A stretch of 64,000 nt of DNA from Paenarthrobacter sp. AR 02 (GCF_021538675.1 NZ_JAJUKH010000001.1:1-64000); one strand, 5' to 3'; numbered from the stretch's first letter, positions 7,789 through 18,151 are shown. The notes: generated by a model not told the origin, from the letters alone. Program-made: numbers and translations.

Positions 7789-8814
7789 ATGACTGAAACT
7801 GCTTCTTCCACCGTGCCCGCAAGCACAGCCACCGACACCCGCTCAGCCTACGGATTCGGCCTCGCCACCATTGCCACCTCGGCATCCGGGGAAGCAACCG
7901 TGCTGGACGTCTGGTACCCGGCACCCTCCTTGGGTGTCGCCGCTGACTCTCTCCGGGACGTGGAGAACGCCGATCCTGCCCTGACGGCACTCGCCGACCA
8001 GAGCAAGGACGCAGACCGCGGCACCGAGCAGAAGGTCGTCTTCGCCCAGATCGACCTCGACGCCGCCCCGGCAGACACTGCCGACGCCTACCTGCGCCTG
8101 CACCTTCTGTCCCACCGTCTGGTGAAGCCGAACAGCATCAACCTGGACGGCGTCTTCGGCAAGCTCCCCAACGTGGTGTGGACCAACTTCGGCCCGGCCG
8201 CGGTTGATGGCTTCGAGCTGACCCGGGCGCGGCTGCGCAAGCGCGGCAACGTTGTGGTTTACGGCGTGGACAAGTTCCCGCGCATGGTTGACTATGTCGT
8301 TCCCTCCGGCGTGCGCATCGCCGACGCCGACCGTGTCCGCCTCGGCGCCCACCTGGCCGAAGGCACCACCGTGATGCACGAGGGCTTCGTGAACTTCAAC
8401 GCCGGCACCCTGGGCACCTCCATGGTCGAGGGCCGCATCTCCGCGGGCGTCGTCGCCGGCGACGGCACCGACGTTGGCGGCGGAGCCTCCATCATGGGCA
8501 CCCTCTCCGGTGGCGGCAAGGAAAAGATCGCACTGGGTGAGCGCGTCCTGCTGGGCGCCAACTCCGGCGTAGGCATCAGCATCGGCGATGACTCCGTGGT
8601 TGAAGCCGGCCTGTACGTCACCGCCGGCACCCGGGTTCGCGTGCCGGGGCCCAAGGACGAGAACGGCGAGGACACCAGCACCATCATCAAGGCCGTGGAA
8701 CTCTCCGGCGTTCCCAACCTGCTGTTCCGTCGCAACTCCACCACCGGCGGCGTGGAAGTCCTTCCCCGCAAGGGCCAGACGGTGGAGCTGAACGAGGCAC
8801 TTCACGCCAACTAG
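7789..8814 (+). CDS. dapD: Tetrahydrodipicolinate N-succinyltransferase
   Basis: A 341-aa acyltransferase of the actinobacterial DapD type. The N-terminal half is alpha/beta. The C-terminal half carries hexapeptide turns forming a left-handed beta-helix: [20 protein letters not shown], then [19 protein letters not shown], then [20 protein letters not shown]. It transfers succinyl from succinyl-CoA to tetrahydrodipicolinate in the succinylase branch of lysine/DAP synthesis. The frame is open 21 codons further up, but the ATG at 7789 gives the conserved start and lies at a leaderless spacing from a -10 element. It diverges from dapE. Confidence 0.9.
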   Translation: MTETASSTVPASTATDTRSAYGFGLATIATSASGEATVLDVWYPAPSLGVAADSLRDVENADPALTALADQSKDADRGTEQKVVFAQIDLDAAPADTADAYLRLHLLSHRLVKPNSINLDGVFGKLPNVVWTNFGPAAVDGFELTRARLRKRGNVVVYGVDKFPRMVDYVVPSGVRIADADRVRLGAHLAEGTTVMHEGFVNFNAGTLGTSMVEGRISAGVVAGDGTDVGGGASIMGTLSGGGKEKIALGERVLLGANSGVGISIGDDSVVEAGLYVTAGTRVRVPGPKDENGEDTSTIIKAVELSGVPNLLFRRNSTTGGVEVLPRKGQTVELNEALHAN

Positions 8815-8827
8815 CAGGAGGAAATCC

Positions 8828-9670
8828 GTGCGCCGGTTCCGCCGCGCCATCGTTGCGGTGCTGGCCTTGGCCCTCATAGCAGGGGCAATCTACGCGATCG
8901 TGGCTGTACTGCAGCGCTCCGAGACCCTGGTCACGGAGCGCTGCGTCGCCGTCGTAGGTTCTGACAGCCACGAGCTCGCCACGGACCAGGCAGCCAACGC
9001 TTCGCTTATTTCCGCGATCTCCGTCAGGCGCGGACTTCCCCCACGTGCCGCGAGCATCGCCCTCGCCACGGCGATGCAGGAATCCAGGCTTCGCAACATC
9101 AACTACGGTGACGACGCCGGCCCCGACTCCCGTGGCCTGTTCCAGCAGCGGCCTTCGCAGGGTTGGGGCACGGAAGCCCAAGTGATGGACCCCGTGTATG
9201 CGACCAACGCGTTCTACGACGGGCTGGTCAAGGTGCCAGGGTTCGAAACCATGGAGATCACCCAAGCCGCGCAAGCGGTCCAGCGCTCGGCGTTCCCACG
9301 CGCCTACGCACAGCACGAACCCATGGGCCGCGCCTTCGCTTCGGCGCTGACCGGGCACTCGGAGTCAGCATTGAACTGCGAATTGCGCATGCCCGAAGCG
9401 GCAGGCGACCCCGCCGCCGTCGTCGATGAACTTTCGACGGCGTTCGGCACCCAGCCGGCCACCGTTCAGGGCCGGACGGTGCAGCTGAATATCAGCGGAA
9501 CCCAGGCCTGGGCCGTGGCTCATTGGGCTGTAGCGAATGCCAAGACGCTGTCCATCACGCAAGTCGATGTTGCTGGCCAGACCTGGAACCGGGAGAAACG
9601 CAACGGCTGGCAAGCGTCGGCGGCTCCAGCCGGACCGGTCACCATCACGGTGTCTGCCCCCACCACCTGA
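8828..9670 (+). CDS. Membrane-anchored lysozyme-like protein, conserved in actinobacteria
   Basis: A 280-aa protein starting GTG at 8828, behind a full AGGAGG ribosome site. Residues 5-28 form one membrane anchor or uncleaved signal. The middle has ATAMQESRLRNINYGDD followed by SRGLFQQRPSQGWGT, which looks like the Glu-containing helix and substrate groove of lytic-transglycosylase-like folds, here with a two-Cys arrangement. The C-terminal 80 residues are unrelated. It may act on peptidoglycan outside the membrane, or be a non-catalytic relative. It sits 13 bp after dapD and may be cotranscribed with this cell-wall precursor gene. Function remains a guess. Confidence 0.55.
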   Translation: MRRFRRAIVAVLALALIAGAIYAIVAVLQRSETLVTERCVAVVGSDSHELATDQAANASLISAISVRRGLPPRAASIALATAMQESRLRNINYGDDAGPDSRGLFQQRPSQGWGTEAQVMDPVYATNAFYDGLVKVPGFETMEITQAAQAVQRSAFPRAYAQHEPMGRAFASALTGHSESALNCELRMPEAAGDPAAVVDELSTAFGTQPATVQGRTVQLNISGTQAWAVAHWAVANAKTLSITQVDVAGQTWNREKRNGWQASAAPAGPVTITVSAPTT

Positions 9671-9681
9671 GTTTCTGTAGG

Positions 9682-10293
9682 TCAGACCAGGAGCTCCACC
9701 ACCGGCTGGACGTAACTGCGGAACACGTCCGGCTCCGACAAAAGCCGGTGGCTCATGATCATGGTGTTGGGCTCCAGATACCAGGCCCGGGGTTCGCTGA
9801 GTGGCAGTTCGATGATGGTGAGCTCGAAGTCCCGGGAGCTCCTGCCGACCTCCAGGAGCCGGTCCTCCACCATCTCGTTCAGCACGTGGGTGACGCCATT
9901 TGCCTCGCGCGCTGCTTCCAGGTCTGCGTACTCGTCGATCCTGTCCGTTGCCCAACCAAGGGCCGAGCCGAAATGGGCCTGGAGGACACGCTGGAGGGCA
10001 GGCGAATTACCGAACGCCTTGAAGCTTGGCGGTGCCAGCTCAGATGCGGGTTTGGGATAGGCCTTCACCAGGCTTTCCCACCAGGCCTCCCACTCGGTCT
10101 TGAGGGCCTGGATGCCCCCAACATCCGAGGTCAGGTGGCTGTGGTCGGCGTGCCGGACCTTGGGCGCTGCATGGGACAGCAGCGGCGTGCCGGCACCGTC
10201 AAGACCGGCAATGTCACGCAAGTACAAGGCAATGAGCATCGGCCCCGAAGTATCCATGGTGATGCGCCATCCCGGGCCGCCTGACTCATGCAT
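9682..10293 (-). CDS. Conserved hypothetical protein
   Basis: A 203-aa soluble protein that I cannot assign to a characterised family. It is Trp-rich in the middle (TEWEAWWESL), largely helical, and ends with IIELPLSEPRAWYLEPNTMI, with no signal, membrane segment or obvious catalytic motif. A GGAGG ribosome site lies a few bases before the ATG at 10293. It is convergent with the lysozyme-like gene (12 bp apart) and downstream of, but on the same strand as, the tetR gene. Codon use looks like its neighbours, so it is a normal chromosomal gene. Confidence 0.65.
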   Translation of the reverse strand: MHESGGPGWRITMDTSGPMLIALYLRDIAGLDGAGTPLLSHAAPKVRHADHSHLTSDVGGIQALKTEWEAWWESLVKAYPKPASELAPPSFKAFGNSPALQRVLQAHFGSALGWATDRIDEYADLEAAREANGVTHVLNEMVEDRLLEVGRSSRDFELTIIELPLSEPRAWYLEPNTMIMSHRLLSEPDVFRSYVQPVVELLV

Positions 10294-10395
10294 CCGAATT
10301 CCTCCCTTTGGCAGGTCCCCGACAAGTCCCAGTCTATTCCCGTTAACCCCCGGCGGTAGAGGTCCGGACCCACTGCTTCGCGGGAGCGGAACCGG

Positions 10396-11019
10396 CTACC
10401 GGGATACCGGTGACGCTTCCAAGGAACGCAGGTGGGCGGCGAGGACGTCGCTGCACATTTCAGCGGTCATCCACTCGGGCTGGAGCAATGAGTGCATGCA
10501 CAGACCGTCGAGGGTGGCCAGGAGCCTCTCAGCCTCGGTGACGAGGCCTTCTTGGGCGCTTTCTCCGGGATTCAGCGCCATGATCAAACGCCCGACGACG
10601 GCGGCTACGGTACGGTGGCTGCGCTCGGCTTCTGCGGCCAGCACCGGTTTGATGCGTGCAGCGTGGCGGAAGGCCATCCAGACGCAGGCATCCACAGCCA
10701 GTTCTTCGTCCAGGGGAAGGAATTGGCCGAGCAGGTTCAGGACGGCTACGTGCTGTTCCTGGCTTCCGGGTGGCTCGGCTTCGACTGCACCGAGTGCGGC
10801 CTCGAGCCTGCCGGCTATACGGTCGATCACTGCGCCGAAAGAGAAGGCCAACAGCTCGTCGCTGCTGGCGAAGTAGTGGCGTACCGAGCCCACTGCCAGC
10901 CCCGCCTCATCGGCTACTTCCCGCAGGGACGCCCGTTCCAGGCCATCACTGGCAATGATCCGAAAAACAGCGTGGACGACTTCCTGGCGCCGGGCTTCGG
11001 CATCAACAATTTTGGGCAC
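10396..11019 (-). CDS. TetR-family transcriptional regulator
   Basis: A 207-aa regulator. The DNA-binding domain spans residues 5-50, with the helix-turn-helix in REVADEAGLAVGSVRHYFASSDELL; the rest is a helical ligand-binding and dimer domain, BetI-like in its pattern. The start is GTG at 11019, and an AGCACG-AA-CGTGCT palindrome lies 11 bp upstream, the likely autoregulatory operator. The regulator is divergent from galE, 80 bp away, and could affect it, but target and ligand are unknown. Confidence 0.85.
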   Translation of the reverse strand: MPKIVDAEARRQEVVHAVFRIIASDGLERASLREVADEAGLAVGSVRHYFASSDELLAFSFGAVIDRIAGRLEAALGAVEAEPPGSQEQHVAVLNLLGQFLPLDEELAVDACVWMAFRHAARIKPVLAAEAERSHRTVAAVVGRLIMALNPGESAQEGLVTEAERLLATLDGLCMHSLLQPEWMTAEMCSDVLAAHLRSLEASPVSR

Positions 11020-11030
11020 TAATTGTTTTT

Positions 11031-11044
11031 AGCACGAACGTGCT
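11031..11044. promoter_or_regulatory. Palindromic operator candidate for the TetR regulator
   Basis: AGCACGAACGTGCT is a 6-2-6 palindrome located between the divergent tetR and galE genes and close to the tetR start. Length, ACG/CGT half-sites and location fit operators of TetR proteins that repress their own gene. Confidence 0.55.
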
Positions 11045-11099
11045 TCCACAGCCCTCAACACTGAGCGGCGTGGCTTGGATTTCCGATAGCGTAGGGACC

Positions 11100-12116
11100 A
11101 TGAAAATTCTTGTCACGGGTGGCACCGGCTACATCGGTTCGCACACCGTTTTGTCCCTTCAGGAAGCCGGGCACGACGTCGTCGTGCTGGATAACCTGGT
11201 GAATTCCAGCGAGGAATCCCTCCGCCGGGTCTCGGAGCTGACCGGCAAGAGTGCCGCCTTCCACAAGGTTGACCTGGTGGACGAGCCGGCCGTGGAGGCC
11301 GTTTTCGACCAGCACCAGATCGACGCCGTGATCCACTTCGCCGGGCTGAAGGCCGTGGGCGAATCGGTCCAGGAACCACTCGCCTACTACTACAACAACA
11401 TTGTGGGCACCCTGAACCTGCTCCGGGCCATGGACAAGCACGACGTCCGCTCCATTGTGTTCAGCTCCTCTGCCACCGTTTACGGCGAGCACAACCCAAT
11501 CCCCTACATCGAGAAGATGGAAATCGGCGCGAACAACCCTTACGGCCGCACCAAGGAACAGATCGAGGACATCCTCTCGGACCTGGGCAACGCGGACGAC
11601 CGCTGGCATATCGCACTGCTGCGCTACTTCAACCCCGTGGGCGCCCACCCGTCGGGCCGGATCGGCGAGGACCCCCAGGGCATTCCCAACAACCTCGTGC
11701 CATTCATTGCCCAGGTAGCCGTGGGACGCCGCGAGAAGCTCATGGTGTTCGGTGGGGACTACGACACCCCTGATGGCACGGCACAGCGCGATTACATCCA
11801 CGTGGTGGACCTCGCGGACGGCCATGTGGCAGCACTGAACTACATTGCCGAACGCGCAGGCGTTCGTCGCTGGAACCTCGGCTCCGGGCGGGGTTCTTCC
11901 GTCCTTGAGGTGCTTCGGTCCTTCGAGAAGGCCGTTGGCCAGCCGATCCCCTACGAAATCACGGGCCGCCGCGCAGGCGACCTCCCTGCCTTCTGGGCCG
12001 ATGCTTCGTCCGCCCTGGCCGACCTCGGCTGGTCCACCACCAAGACGGTGGACCAGATGTGCGAGGACCACTGGCGCTGGCAGAAGAACAACCCCTACGG
12101 GTACAACGCTTCCTGA
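11100..12116 (+). CDS. galE: UDP-glucose 4-epimerase
   Basis: A 338-aa extended short-chain dehydrogenase. The NAD-binding motif is GGTGYIG (7-13), SSSATVYG precedes the active site, and the catalytic YxxxK is in NPYGRTKEQIE. It interconverts UDP-glucose and UDP-galactose for galactose use and cell-surface polysaccharides. The frame extends 20 codons upstream, but the ATG at 11100 starts exactly at the conserved MKILVTGG. No Shine-Dalgarno is evident, so translation may be leaderless. A very long palindrome follows the gene. Confidence 0.93.
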   Translation: MKILVTGGTGYIGSHTVLSLQEAGHDVVVLDNLVNSSEESLRRVSELTGKSAAFHKVDLVDEPAVEAVFDQHQIDAVIHFAGLKAVGESVQEPLAYYYNNIVGTLNLLRAMDKHDVRSIVFSSSATVYGEHNPIPYIEKMEIGANNPYGRTKEQIEDILSDLGNADDRWHIALLRYFNPVGAHPSGRIGEDPQGIPNNLVPFIAQVAVGRREKLMVFGGDYDTPDGTAQRDYIHVVDLADGHVAALNYIAERAGVRRWNLGSGRGSSVLEVLRSFEKAVGQPIPYEITGRRAGDLPAFWADASSALADLGWSTTKTVDQMCEDHWRWQKNNPYGYNAS

Positions 12117-12119
12117 AAC

Positions 12120-12167
12120 AACGACGGCGGCCGCCCACCTCGCGCGAGGTGGGCGGCCGCCGTCGTT
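12120..12167. terminator. Bidirectional terminator: 48-bp perfect palindrome
   Basis: Bases 12120-12143 are an exact reverse complement of 12144-12167, giving a 24-bp GC-rich stem with essentially no loop. It separates convergent galE and gltA, only 3 and 12 bp from their stops. There is no T-run, as in many actinobacterial terminators. Confidence 0.75.
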
Positions 12168-12179
12168 ACTGGCTTGGTA

Positions 12180-13463
<1,284 letters not shown>

Positions 13464-13600
13464 GGAGTCCCCTTCATGAGGCCTTTGGGCCTCTATCGAA
13501 CGCTTGTCCAACCAACTTCTGGTGCCGCCGCCTTCGGCCCTACTGTTGCAGGGCTCCAACGGCCGAAGTGCTTTCTTAGTGAAGGCCACCATTGATAGTC

Positions 13601-13661
13601 AGTTAAAAAGCTACCGCCAGTAACCCCACGGAACTAATCCGTGCCTTCCGGTTACTGGCGG
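13601..13661 (-). terminator. Rho-independent terminator after dapC
   Basis: CCGCCAGTAACC (13614-13625) pairs with GGTTACTGGCGG (13650-13661), enclosing a second small hairpin CACGGA/TCCGTG. In the minus direction the stem is followed by a TTTTT tract near 13606. It ends the fdxA-dapC transcript before gltA. Confidence 0.8.
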
Positions 13662-13695
13662 AATGGCGCCATAAGTGGCGCAAGTCACAGCTTTG

Positions 13696-14844
13696 TTATG
13701 AGCCTGTACCCAAGCGCTCGACGGCGGCATCAATACGTTCGTCGCTGCCCGTGAGCGCTACACGGATAAAGCCGTTTCCAGCGTCTCCGTAGAAAACACC
13801 CGGCCCCACCACGATGCCCAGCTCCGCGAACCGCGCCACGGTGTCCCACGTTGGTTCTCCAGCAGTGGACCACAGGTACAGTCCGGCCTTGGATTCCTGG
13901 ATCTGCAAACCGAACTTCTCCAGCGCCGGGACCAGCCTTTCGCGGCGGCCACGGTACAGATCTTTTTGGGCCAGGACATGGCCGGCATCCCCCAGTGCCA
14001 CCCGCATGGCTTCCTGGACAGGATAGGGAACGATCATGCCGGCATGCTTCCGGCTGTTCACCAGATTGGCCATGATGGCGGAGTCGCCGGCGACAAAGGC
14101 GGCACGGTACCCGGCAAGGTTCGACTGCTTGCTCAAGGAGTAGACACACAGCAAACCGTCCGTGGAACCGCCGGTAACACGGGGATCCAGGATGCTCGGT
14201 ACAGCCTCTCCCCCGCGCTGGGCGTCCCATTCGCCCCAGCCGAGTTCGGCATAGCATTCATCGGAAGCCACCACGGCGCCAATCTCGCGGGCTTGTGCCA
14301 CGATCCGGCGCAACGACTCAACGTCGCGGACGCTTCCAGTGGGGTTACCCGGCGAATTGATCCAGATCAGCCGTACCTTCGCACGGGTGGCGGGGTCCAG
14401 TGCATCGAGGTCATCCGCGGCAACCGACGTGGCGCCGGCCAGCGAGGCTCCAATGTCATAGGTCGGGTATGCAACCGTAGGGCGCATAACGACATCCCCG
14501 GTGCCCAAACCGAGGAGGAACGGCAGCCAGGCCACCAACTCCTTCGAGCCCACCGTCGGCATGACATCCTTCGGATCCAGCCCCGGTACGCCGCGCCTGG
14601 CCGCGAACCAGTCCACTACAGCTTGGCGAAGTGCCTCAGTGCCGTGGACTGTCGGATAGCCATGCGCGTCCGATGCGTTGGCAAGGGCCTCACGAATCAA
14701 GCCAGGAGTGGGATCCACCGGCGTGCCGATGGAGAGATTCACCACGCCACCAGGGTGCTTGGAGGCGGTGGCAACGTAGGGCGCCATGGCCTCCCACGGG
14801 TAGTCAGGCAGGTTCAGGCCGAAAGCCGGCGCCGCGGAAATCAA
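13696..14844 (-). CDS. dapC: N-succinyldiaminopimelate aminotransferase
   Basis: A 382-aa class I/II PLP aminotransferase. NSPGNPTGSV and the later SDECYAELGWGEWD provide cofactor contacts, and the PLP lysine lies in SLSKQSNLAGYRAAF. Location directly downstream of a 7Fe ferredoxin gene, 14 bp away, is the standard actinobacterial fdxA-dapC arrangement, which identifies it as the DapC that makes N-succinyl-LL-DAP, between the DapD and DapE steps. DapD and DapE are encoded 6 kb away in this window, so the pathway is complete at these steps. Confidence 0.9.
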   Translation of the reverse strand: MISAAPAFGLNLPDYPWEAMAPYVATASKHPGGVVNLSIGTPVDPTPGLIREALANASDAHGYPTVHGTEALRQAVVDWFAARRGVPGLDPKDVMPTVGSKELVAWLPFLLGLGTGDVVMRPTVAYPTYDIGASLAGATSVAADDLDALDPATRAKVRLIWINSPGNPTGSVRDVESLRRIVAQAREIGAVVASDECYAELGWGEWDAQRGGEAVPSILDPRVTGGSTDGLLCVYSLSKQSNLAGYRAAFVAGDSAIMANLVNSRKHAGMIVPYPVQEAMRVALGDAGHVLAQKDLYRGRRERLVPALEKFGLQIQESKAGLYLWSTAGEPTWDTVARFAELGIVVGPGVFYGDAGNGFIRVALTGSDERIDAAVERLGTGS

Positions 14845-14858
14845 AGAAACTACCGCCC

Positions 14859-15185
14859 TTAGTGGTCTTGGTTCTGCGGGGGCAGTGCGGCAATGAAGGG
14901 GTGGTCCTTGCCCGTGTTGCCCACCTTGGCGGCGCCACCCGGCGAACCGAGGTCGTCGAAGAACTCAACGTTTGCCTTGTAGTAGTCGGCCCACTCTTCG
15001 GGGGTGTCATCCTCGTAGTAGATGGCCTCAACAGGGCATACAGGTTCACAGGCACCACAGTCGACGCATTCATCGGGGTGGATATAGAGGGAACGCTCAC
15101 CTTCGTAAATGCAGTCGACAGGGCATTCTTCAATACATGCCTTGTCCTTGACATCCACACACGGCTGCGCGATTACGTACGTCAC
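14859..15185 (-). CDS. fdxA: 7Fe ferredoxin (3Fe-4S plus 4Fe-4S)
   Basis: A 108-aa ferredoxin starting GTG at 15185 (TYVIAQPCVDVKDKACIEEC), with GGAGAGG eight bases upstream. Cysteines at 9, 17, 21 and 25 and then CVDCGACEPVC (40, 43, 46, 50) give the seven-iron pattern of mycobacterial FdxA: a 3Fe-4S cluster next to a 4Fe-4S cluster. The C-terminal 45 residues are an acidic extension typical of this type. It is a soluble one-electron carrier, partner unknown. It forms an operon with dapC. The longer frame to 15257 has no ribosome site and extends past the conserved start. Confidence 0.9.
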   Translation of the reverse strand: MTYVIAQPCVDVKDKACIEECPVDCIYEGERSLYIHPDECVDCGACEPVCPVEAIYYEDDTPEEWADYYKANVEFFDDLGSPGGAAKVGNTGKDHPFIAALPPQNQDH

Positions 15186-15308
15186 GTCCCAGACCTCTCC
15201 ACAGTTTGTCCCGGTGATGACCGGGGTAATACGGCCGGCATCATGCCGGGCACTCAACTTCCGAGCCTATTATCCAACAGTGCGCCGACGCCAACCTAGC
15301 CCGCGTCT

Positions 15309-15314
15309 TAGTAT
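15309..15314 (+). promoter_or_regulatory. -10-like hexamer for the small gene at 15321
   Basis: TAGTAT lies six bases before the GTG at 15321, with no ribosome site between. This fits the leaderless geometry seen elsewhere in the window; no clear -35 element. Confidence 0.3.
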
Positions 15315-15320
15315 GAATCC

Positions 15321-15569
15321 GTGACTTCGCCGCATTTGCCACCCGGACAGTTCCTTCGCAGTGCAGAGCCGGGAATCCGGGTCGTGGTGCGCTACAGGAT
15401 CGAAGACGGCTTAACGGACGCGCTGGGCTACCTATTGAGAAGCAGCGACAGCAGCTGCACCGTGCGTACCCGGACGTCTGACGTCGACATTCCACTGGCG
15501 ATGGTCATCGCCGCGAAAGAGGTTCCGCCGCCACCGCCGCGGCGGGCTTCCCGAATCGCAGGCGACTGA
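15321..15569 (+). CDS. Small conserved protein, SH3-like domain as in Rv0428c-type acetyltransferases
   Basis: An 82-aa protein starting GTG. Its beta-rich core, VVVRYRIEDGLTDALGYLLR followed by VRTRTSDVDIPLAMVIAAKEVPP, resembles the SH3-like N-terminal module of actinobacterial GNAT acetyltransferases of the Rv0428c type, where 'DALG' and 'I....VVAAK.VPP' are typical. Here the module stands alone with no acetyltransferase behind it. Its 3' end overlaps the convergent membrane-protein gene by 65 bp. The resemblance is from memory and the role is unknown. Confidence 0.5.
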   Translation: MTSPHLPPGQFLRSAEPGIRVVVRYRIEDGLTDALGYLLRSSDSSCTVRTRTSDVDIPLAMVIAAKEVPPPPPRRASRIAGD

Positions 15570-15918
15570 CAACCACCAGCATGATCATTGTCACTGCGCC
15601 GATGCCGAAGACCCACACATTTCCGACGGCGTCGCCCAGCACCAATTGCTTGGCCGCGCCCGCAGACGACAGGACGCCGACGGCGGCATAGCTCACCACG
15701 CCGGCTACCGCCGTTGGGGCTATCGAGCGCGTCCAGGCGGCCAGCCACAACTGAACGGACGCCAGAAGCACCAAGGCCGCGGCGACTCCCCACGGGACCT
15801 CGACGCCGGACCAGAGCGCGCTTTGACGGTGCAGGGCGGTTCCTGCCGCGGCAACGAAAAGAGCCGCCGGTACGGCCGTGGCAATGCCACGGGCCGCACC
15901 GGCGACTCCTCTCTTCAT
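15505..15918 (-). CDS. Four-helix membrane protein, DUF6113-like
   Basis: A 137-aa protein with four predicted membrane helices (about 13-28, 42-62, 68-85 and 98-117) and a short basic C-terminal tail. Small actinobacterial four-helix proteins of this size are annotated DUF6113; I base the match on size, topology and location after typA. No function is known. Its last 65 bp overlap the opposite-strand gene ending at 15569. It starts 34 bp after the typA stop on the same strand and could be cotranscribed. Confidence 0.5.
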   Translation of the reverse strand: MKRGVAGAARGIATAVPAALFVAAAGTALHRQSALWSGVEVPWGVAAALVLLASVQLWLAAWTRSIAPTAVAGVVSYAAVGVLSSAGAAKQLVLGDAVGNVWVFGIGAVTMIMLVVVSRLRFGKPAAAVAAEPLSRR

Positions 15919-15952
15919 TCAGCTGTTCCTGGCTGGTTCAGGCCAGTACAGG

Positions 15953-17869
15953 CTAGGACTTGGCGCGGGCGCGGTTGGCCTTCGCGCGCTCGTTGGAGTC
16001 CAGGATGACCTTACGGATACGGATGGCATCCGGGGTGACCTCGACGCACTCGTCTTCACGGGCGAATTCGAGGGACTCTTCGAGGGTGAGGTCGCGCGGC
16101 GGCGTCAGGTTCTCGAAGGTGTCGGAGGAAGCGGCACGCATGTTGGTGAGCTTCTTTTCCTTGGTGATGTTGACGTCCATGTCATCTGCGCGGGAGTTCT
16201 CGCCGACGATCATGCCTTCGTAAACCTCGGAGGTGGGCTTCACGAAGAAGGAACCGCGCTCCTGCAGGTTGATCATGGCGAACGGGGTAACAACACCGGC
16301 GCGGTCGGCGATCATGGAACCGTTGGTGCGGTACTCGATCGGGCCGGCCCACGGCTCGTAGCCCTCGGAGATGGAAGCAGCGATACCGGCGCCACGGGTG
16401 TCCGTGAGGAACTTGGTGCGGAAACCGATGAGGCCACGGGCAGGCACGATGAATTCCATACGGCACCAGCCCGTACCGTGGTTGGCCATGTTGGTCATGC
16501 GGCCCTTACGGGCTGCCATGAGCTGCGTAACAGCGCCAAGGTACTCTTCGGGCACGTCGATGGTCATGTGTTCCATCGGCTCGTGGACCTTGCCGTCGAT
16601 GGTCTTGGTGACTACCTGCGGCTTGCCAACGGTGAGCTCGAAGCCTTCACGACGCATCTGCTCGACGAGGATGGCCAGTGCCAGCTCGCCACGGCCCTGA
16701 ACTTCCCAGGCGTCGGGACGCTCGGTGGGGAGGACCTTGATGGAGACGTTACCGATCAGTTCCTTGTCCAGGCGATCCTTCACCTGGCGGGCCGTGACCT
16801 TGGCGCCCTTGACCTTGCCGGCCAGCGGCGAGGTGTTGATACCGATGGTCATGGAGATCGCGGGATCGTCCACGGTGATCAGCGGCAGCGGCTGCGGGTT
16901 CTCGGCATCCGTGAGGGTTTCACCGATGGTGATCTCCTCGATACCGGCCACAGCGACGATCTCGCCCGGACCAGCCGACTCGGCGGGAACGCGGGTGAGC
17001 GCCTGGGTTGCCAGGAGCTCGGTGATCTTCACGTTCTTGAGCTCGCCGTTGGCACGTGCCCAAGCAACGGTCTGGCCCTTGCGGAGCGTGCCGTTGTAGA
17101 TGCGGAGCAGGGCGAGGCGGCCAAGGAACGGCGAGGCGTCCAGGTTGGTCACGTGGGCCTGGAGCACGCCGTCCGGGTTGTACGTCGGAGCCGGGATGTG
17201 CTCAATGATGGTCTTGAAGAGGGGCTCGAGGTCCTCGTTCTCCGGTGCCGAGCCGTTGGCGGGCTGGTCCAGGGATGCGCGGCCAACCTTGGCGGCAGCG
17301 TAAACGACGGGAACTTCGAGGACCTTGTCCAGGTCCAGGTCCGGAACTTCGTCCGCGAGGTCCGAAGCCAGGCCCAGGAGGAGGTCCATCGACTCGTGGA
17401 CAACCTCGTCGATGCGGGCGTCGGGGCGGTCGGTCTTGTTGACCAGCAGGATGACGGGCAGGTGCGCTGCAAGGGCCTTGCGGAGCACGAAGCGGGTCTG
17501 GGGCAGCGGGCCCTCGGAGGAGTCGACCAGCAGGACGACGCCGTCAACCATGGACAGACCGCGCTCAACCTCGCCACCGAAGTCGGCGTGGCCGGGGGTG
17601 TCAATGACGTTGATGGTGATGGTCTCGCCATTGGACGACGGGCCGTTGTAGGCAACCGTGGTGTTCTTCGCGGGGATGGTGATGCCCTTTTCGCGCTCCA
17701 GGTCACCGGAGTCCATGACACGGTCCTCAACCTCACCATGGGAAGCGAAGGAGTTGGTCTGCTTGAGCATGGCGTCGACCAGGGTGGTCTTACCGTGGTC
17801 AACGTGTGCGACGATCGCGACGTTGCGCAGATCGCTCCGCGACGCAGTGTTGGTGATGGTTTCAGACAT
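15953..17869 (-). CDS. typA: Ribosome-associated GTPase TypA/BipA
   Basis: A 638-aa translational GTPase. The G domain contains AHVDHGKTT (about residue 20), DTPGHADF and NKTD. Later come the EF-G-like domains III and V (MEHMTIDVPEEYLGAVTQLMAARKG) and the BipA-specific C-terminal domain with GYEPWAGPIEYRTNGSM and NSRADDMDVN. It binds the 70S ribosome and helps 50S assembly and stress translation. No ribosome site is visible before the ATG at 17869, so the message may be leaderless. Length is slightly above the usual 610 residues because of the C-terminal tail. Confidence 0.95.
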   Translation of the reverse strand: MSETITNTASRSDLRNVAIVAHVDHGKTTLVDAMLKQTNSFASHGEVEDRVMDSGDLEREKGITIPAKNTTVAYNGPSSNGETITINVIDTPGHADFGGEVERGLSMVDGVVLLVDSSEGPLPQTRFVLRKALAAHLPVILLVNKTDRPDARIDEVVHESMDLLLGLASDLADEVPDLDLDKVLEVPVVYAAAKVGRASLDQPANGSAPENEDLEPLFKTIIEHIPAPTYNPDGVLQAHVTNLDASPFLGRLALLRIYNGTLRKGQTVAWARANGELKNVKITELLATQALTRVPAESAGPGEIVAVAGIEEITIGETLTDAENPQPLPLITVDDPAISMTIGINTSPLAGKVKGAKVTARQVKDRLDKELIGNVSIKVLPTERPDAWEVQGRGELALAILVEQMRREGFELTVGKPQVVTKTIDGKVHEPMEHMTIDVPEEYLGAVTQLMAARKGRMTNMANHGTGWCRMEFIVPARGLIGFRTKFLTDTRGAGIAASISEGYEPWAGPIEYRTNGSMIADRAGVVTPFAMINLQERGSFFVKPTSEVYEGMIVGENSRADDMDVNITKEKKLTNMRAASSDTFENLTPPRDLTLEESLEFAREDECVEVTPDAIRIRKVILDSNERAKANRARAKS

Positions 17870-18151
17870 GCGTTAATGACTCGATTCAGTGGTGAAGTCA
17901 GCTGTTTGTATCCGCGCGCATACCTGATCGACTTGATCGGAACACACAGCGAAAAGACCCCGGGACACAGGGCACCTAAAGCAAGTCTAAACGCAGAAGC
18001 ATTTATGCGCCTAAAAAGCAAGCCATCGACTGCCGGGATGTGGCCTCGCTCACAGCACATCACCGTTCAGTAACCACACGTCCACTTGCTGGATTTTCCG
18101 GCGTTCGTGCCCCATGATTGCAGCAGAACCAGTGCCACACGGAGACCTACG

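Noticed and set aside
15878..18073. 731-aa open frame on the plus strand
   Set aside because: It is the complement of typA in a high-GC frame; no conserved motifs, and typA is certain on the other strand.
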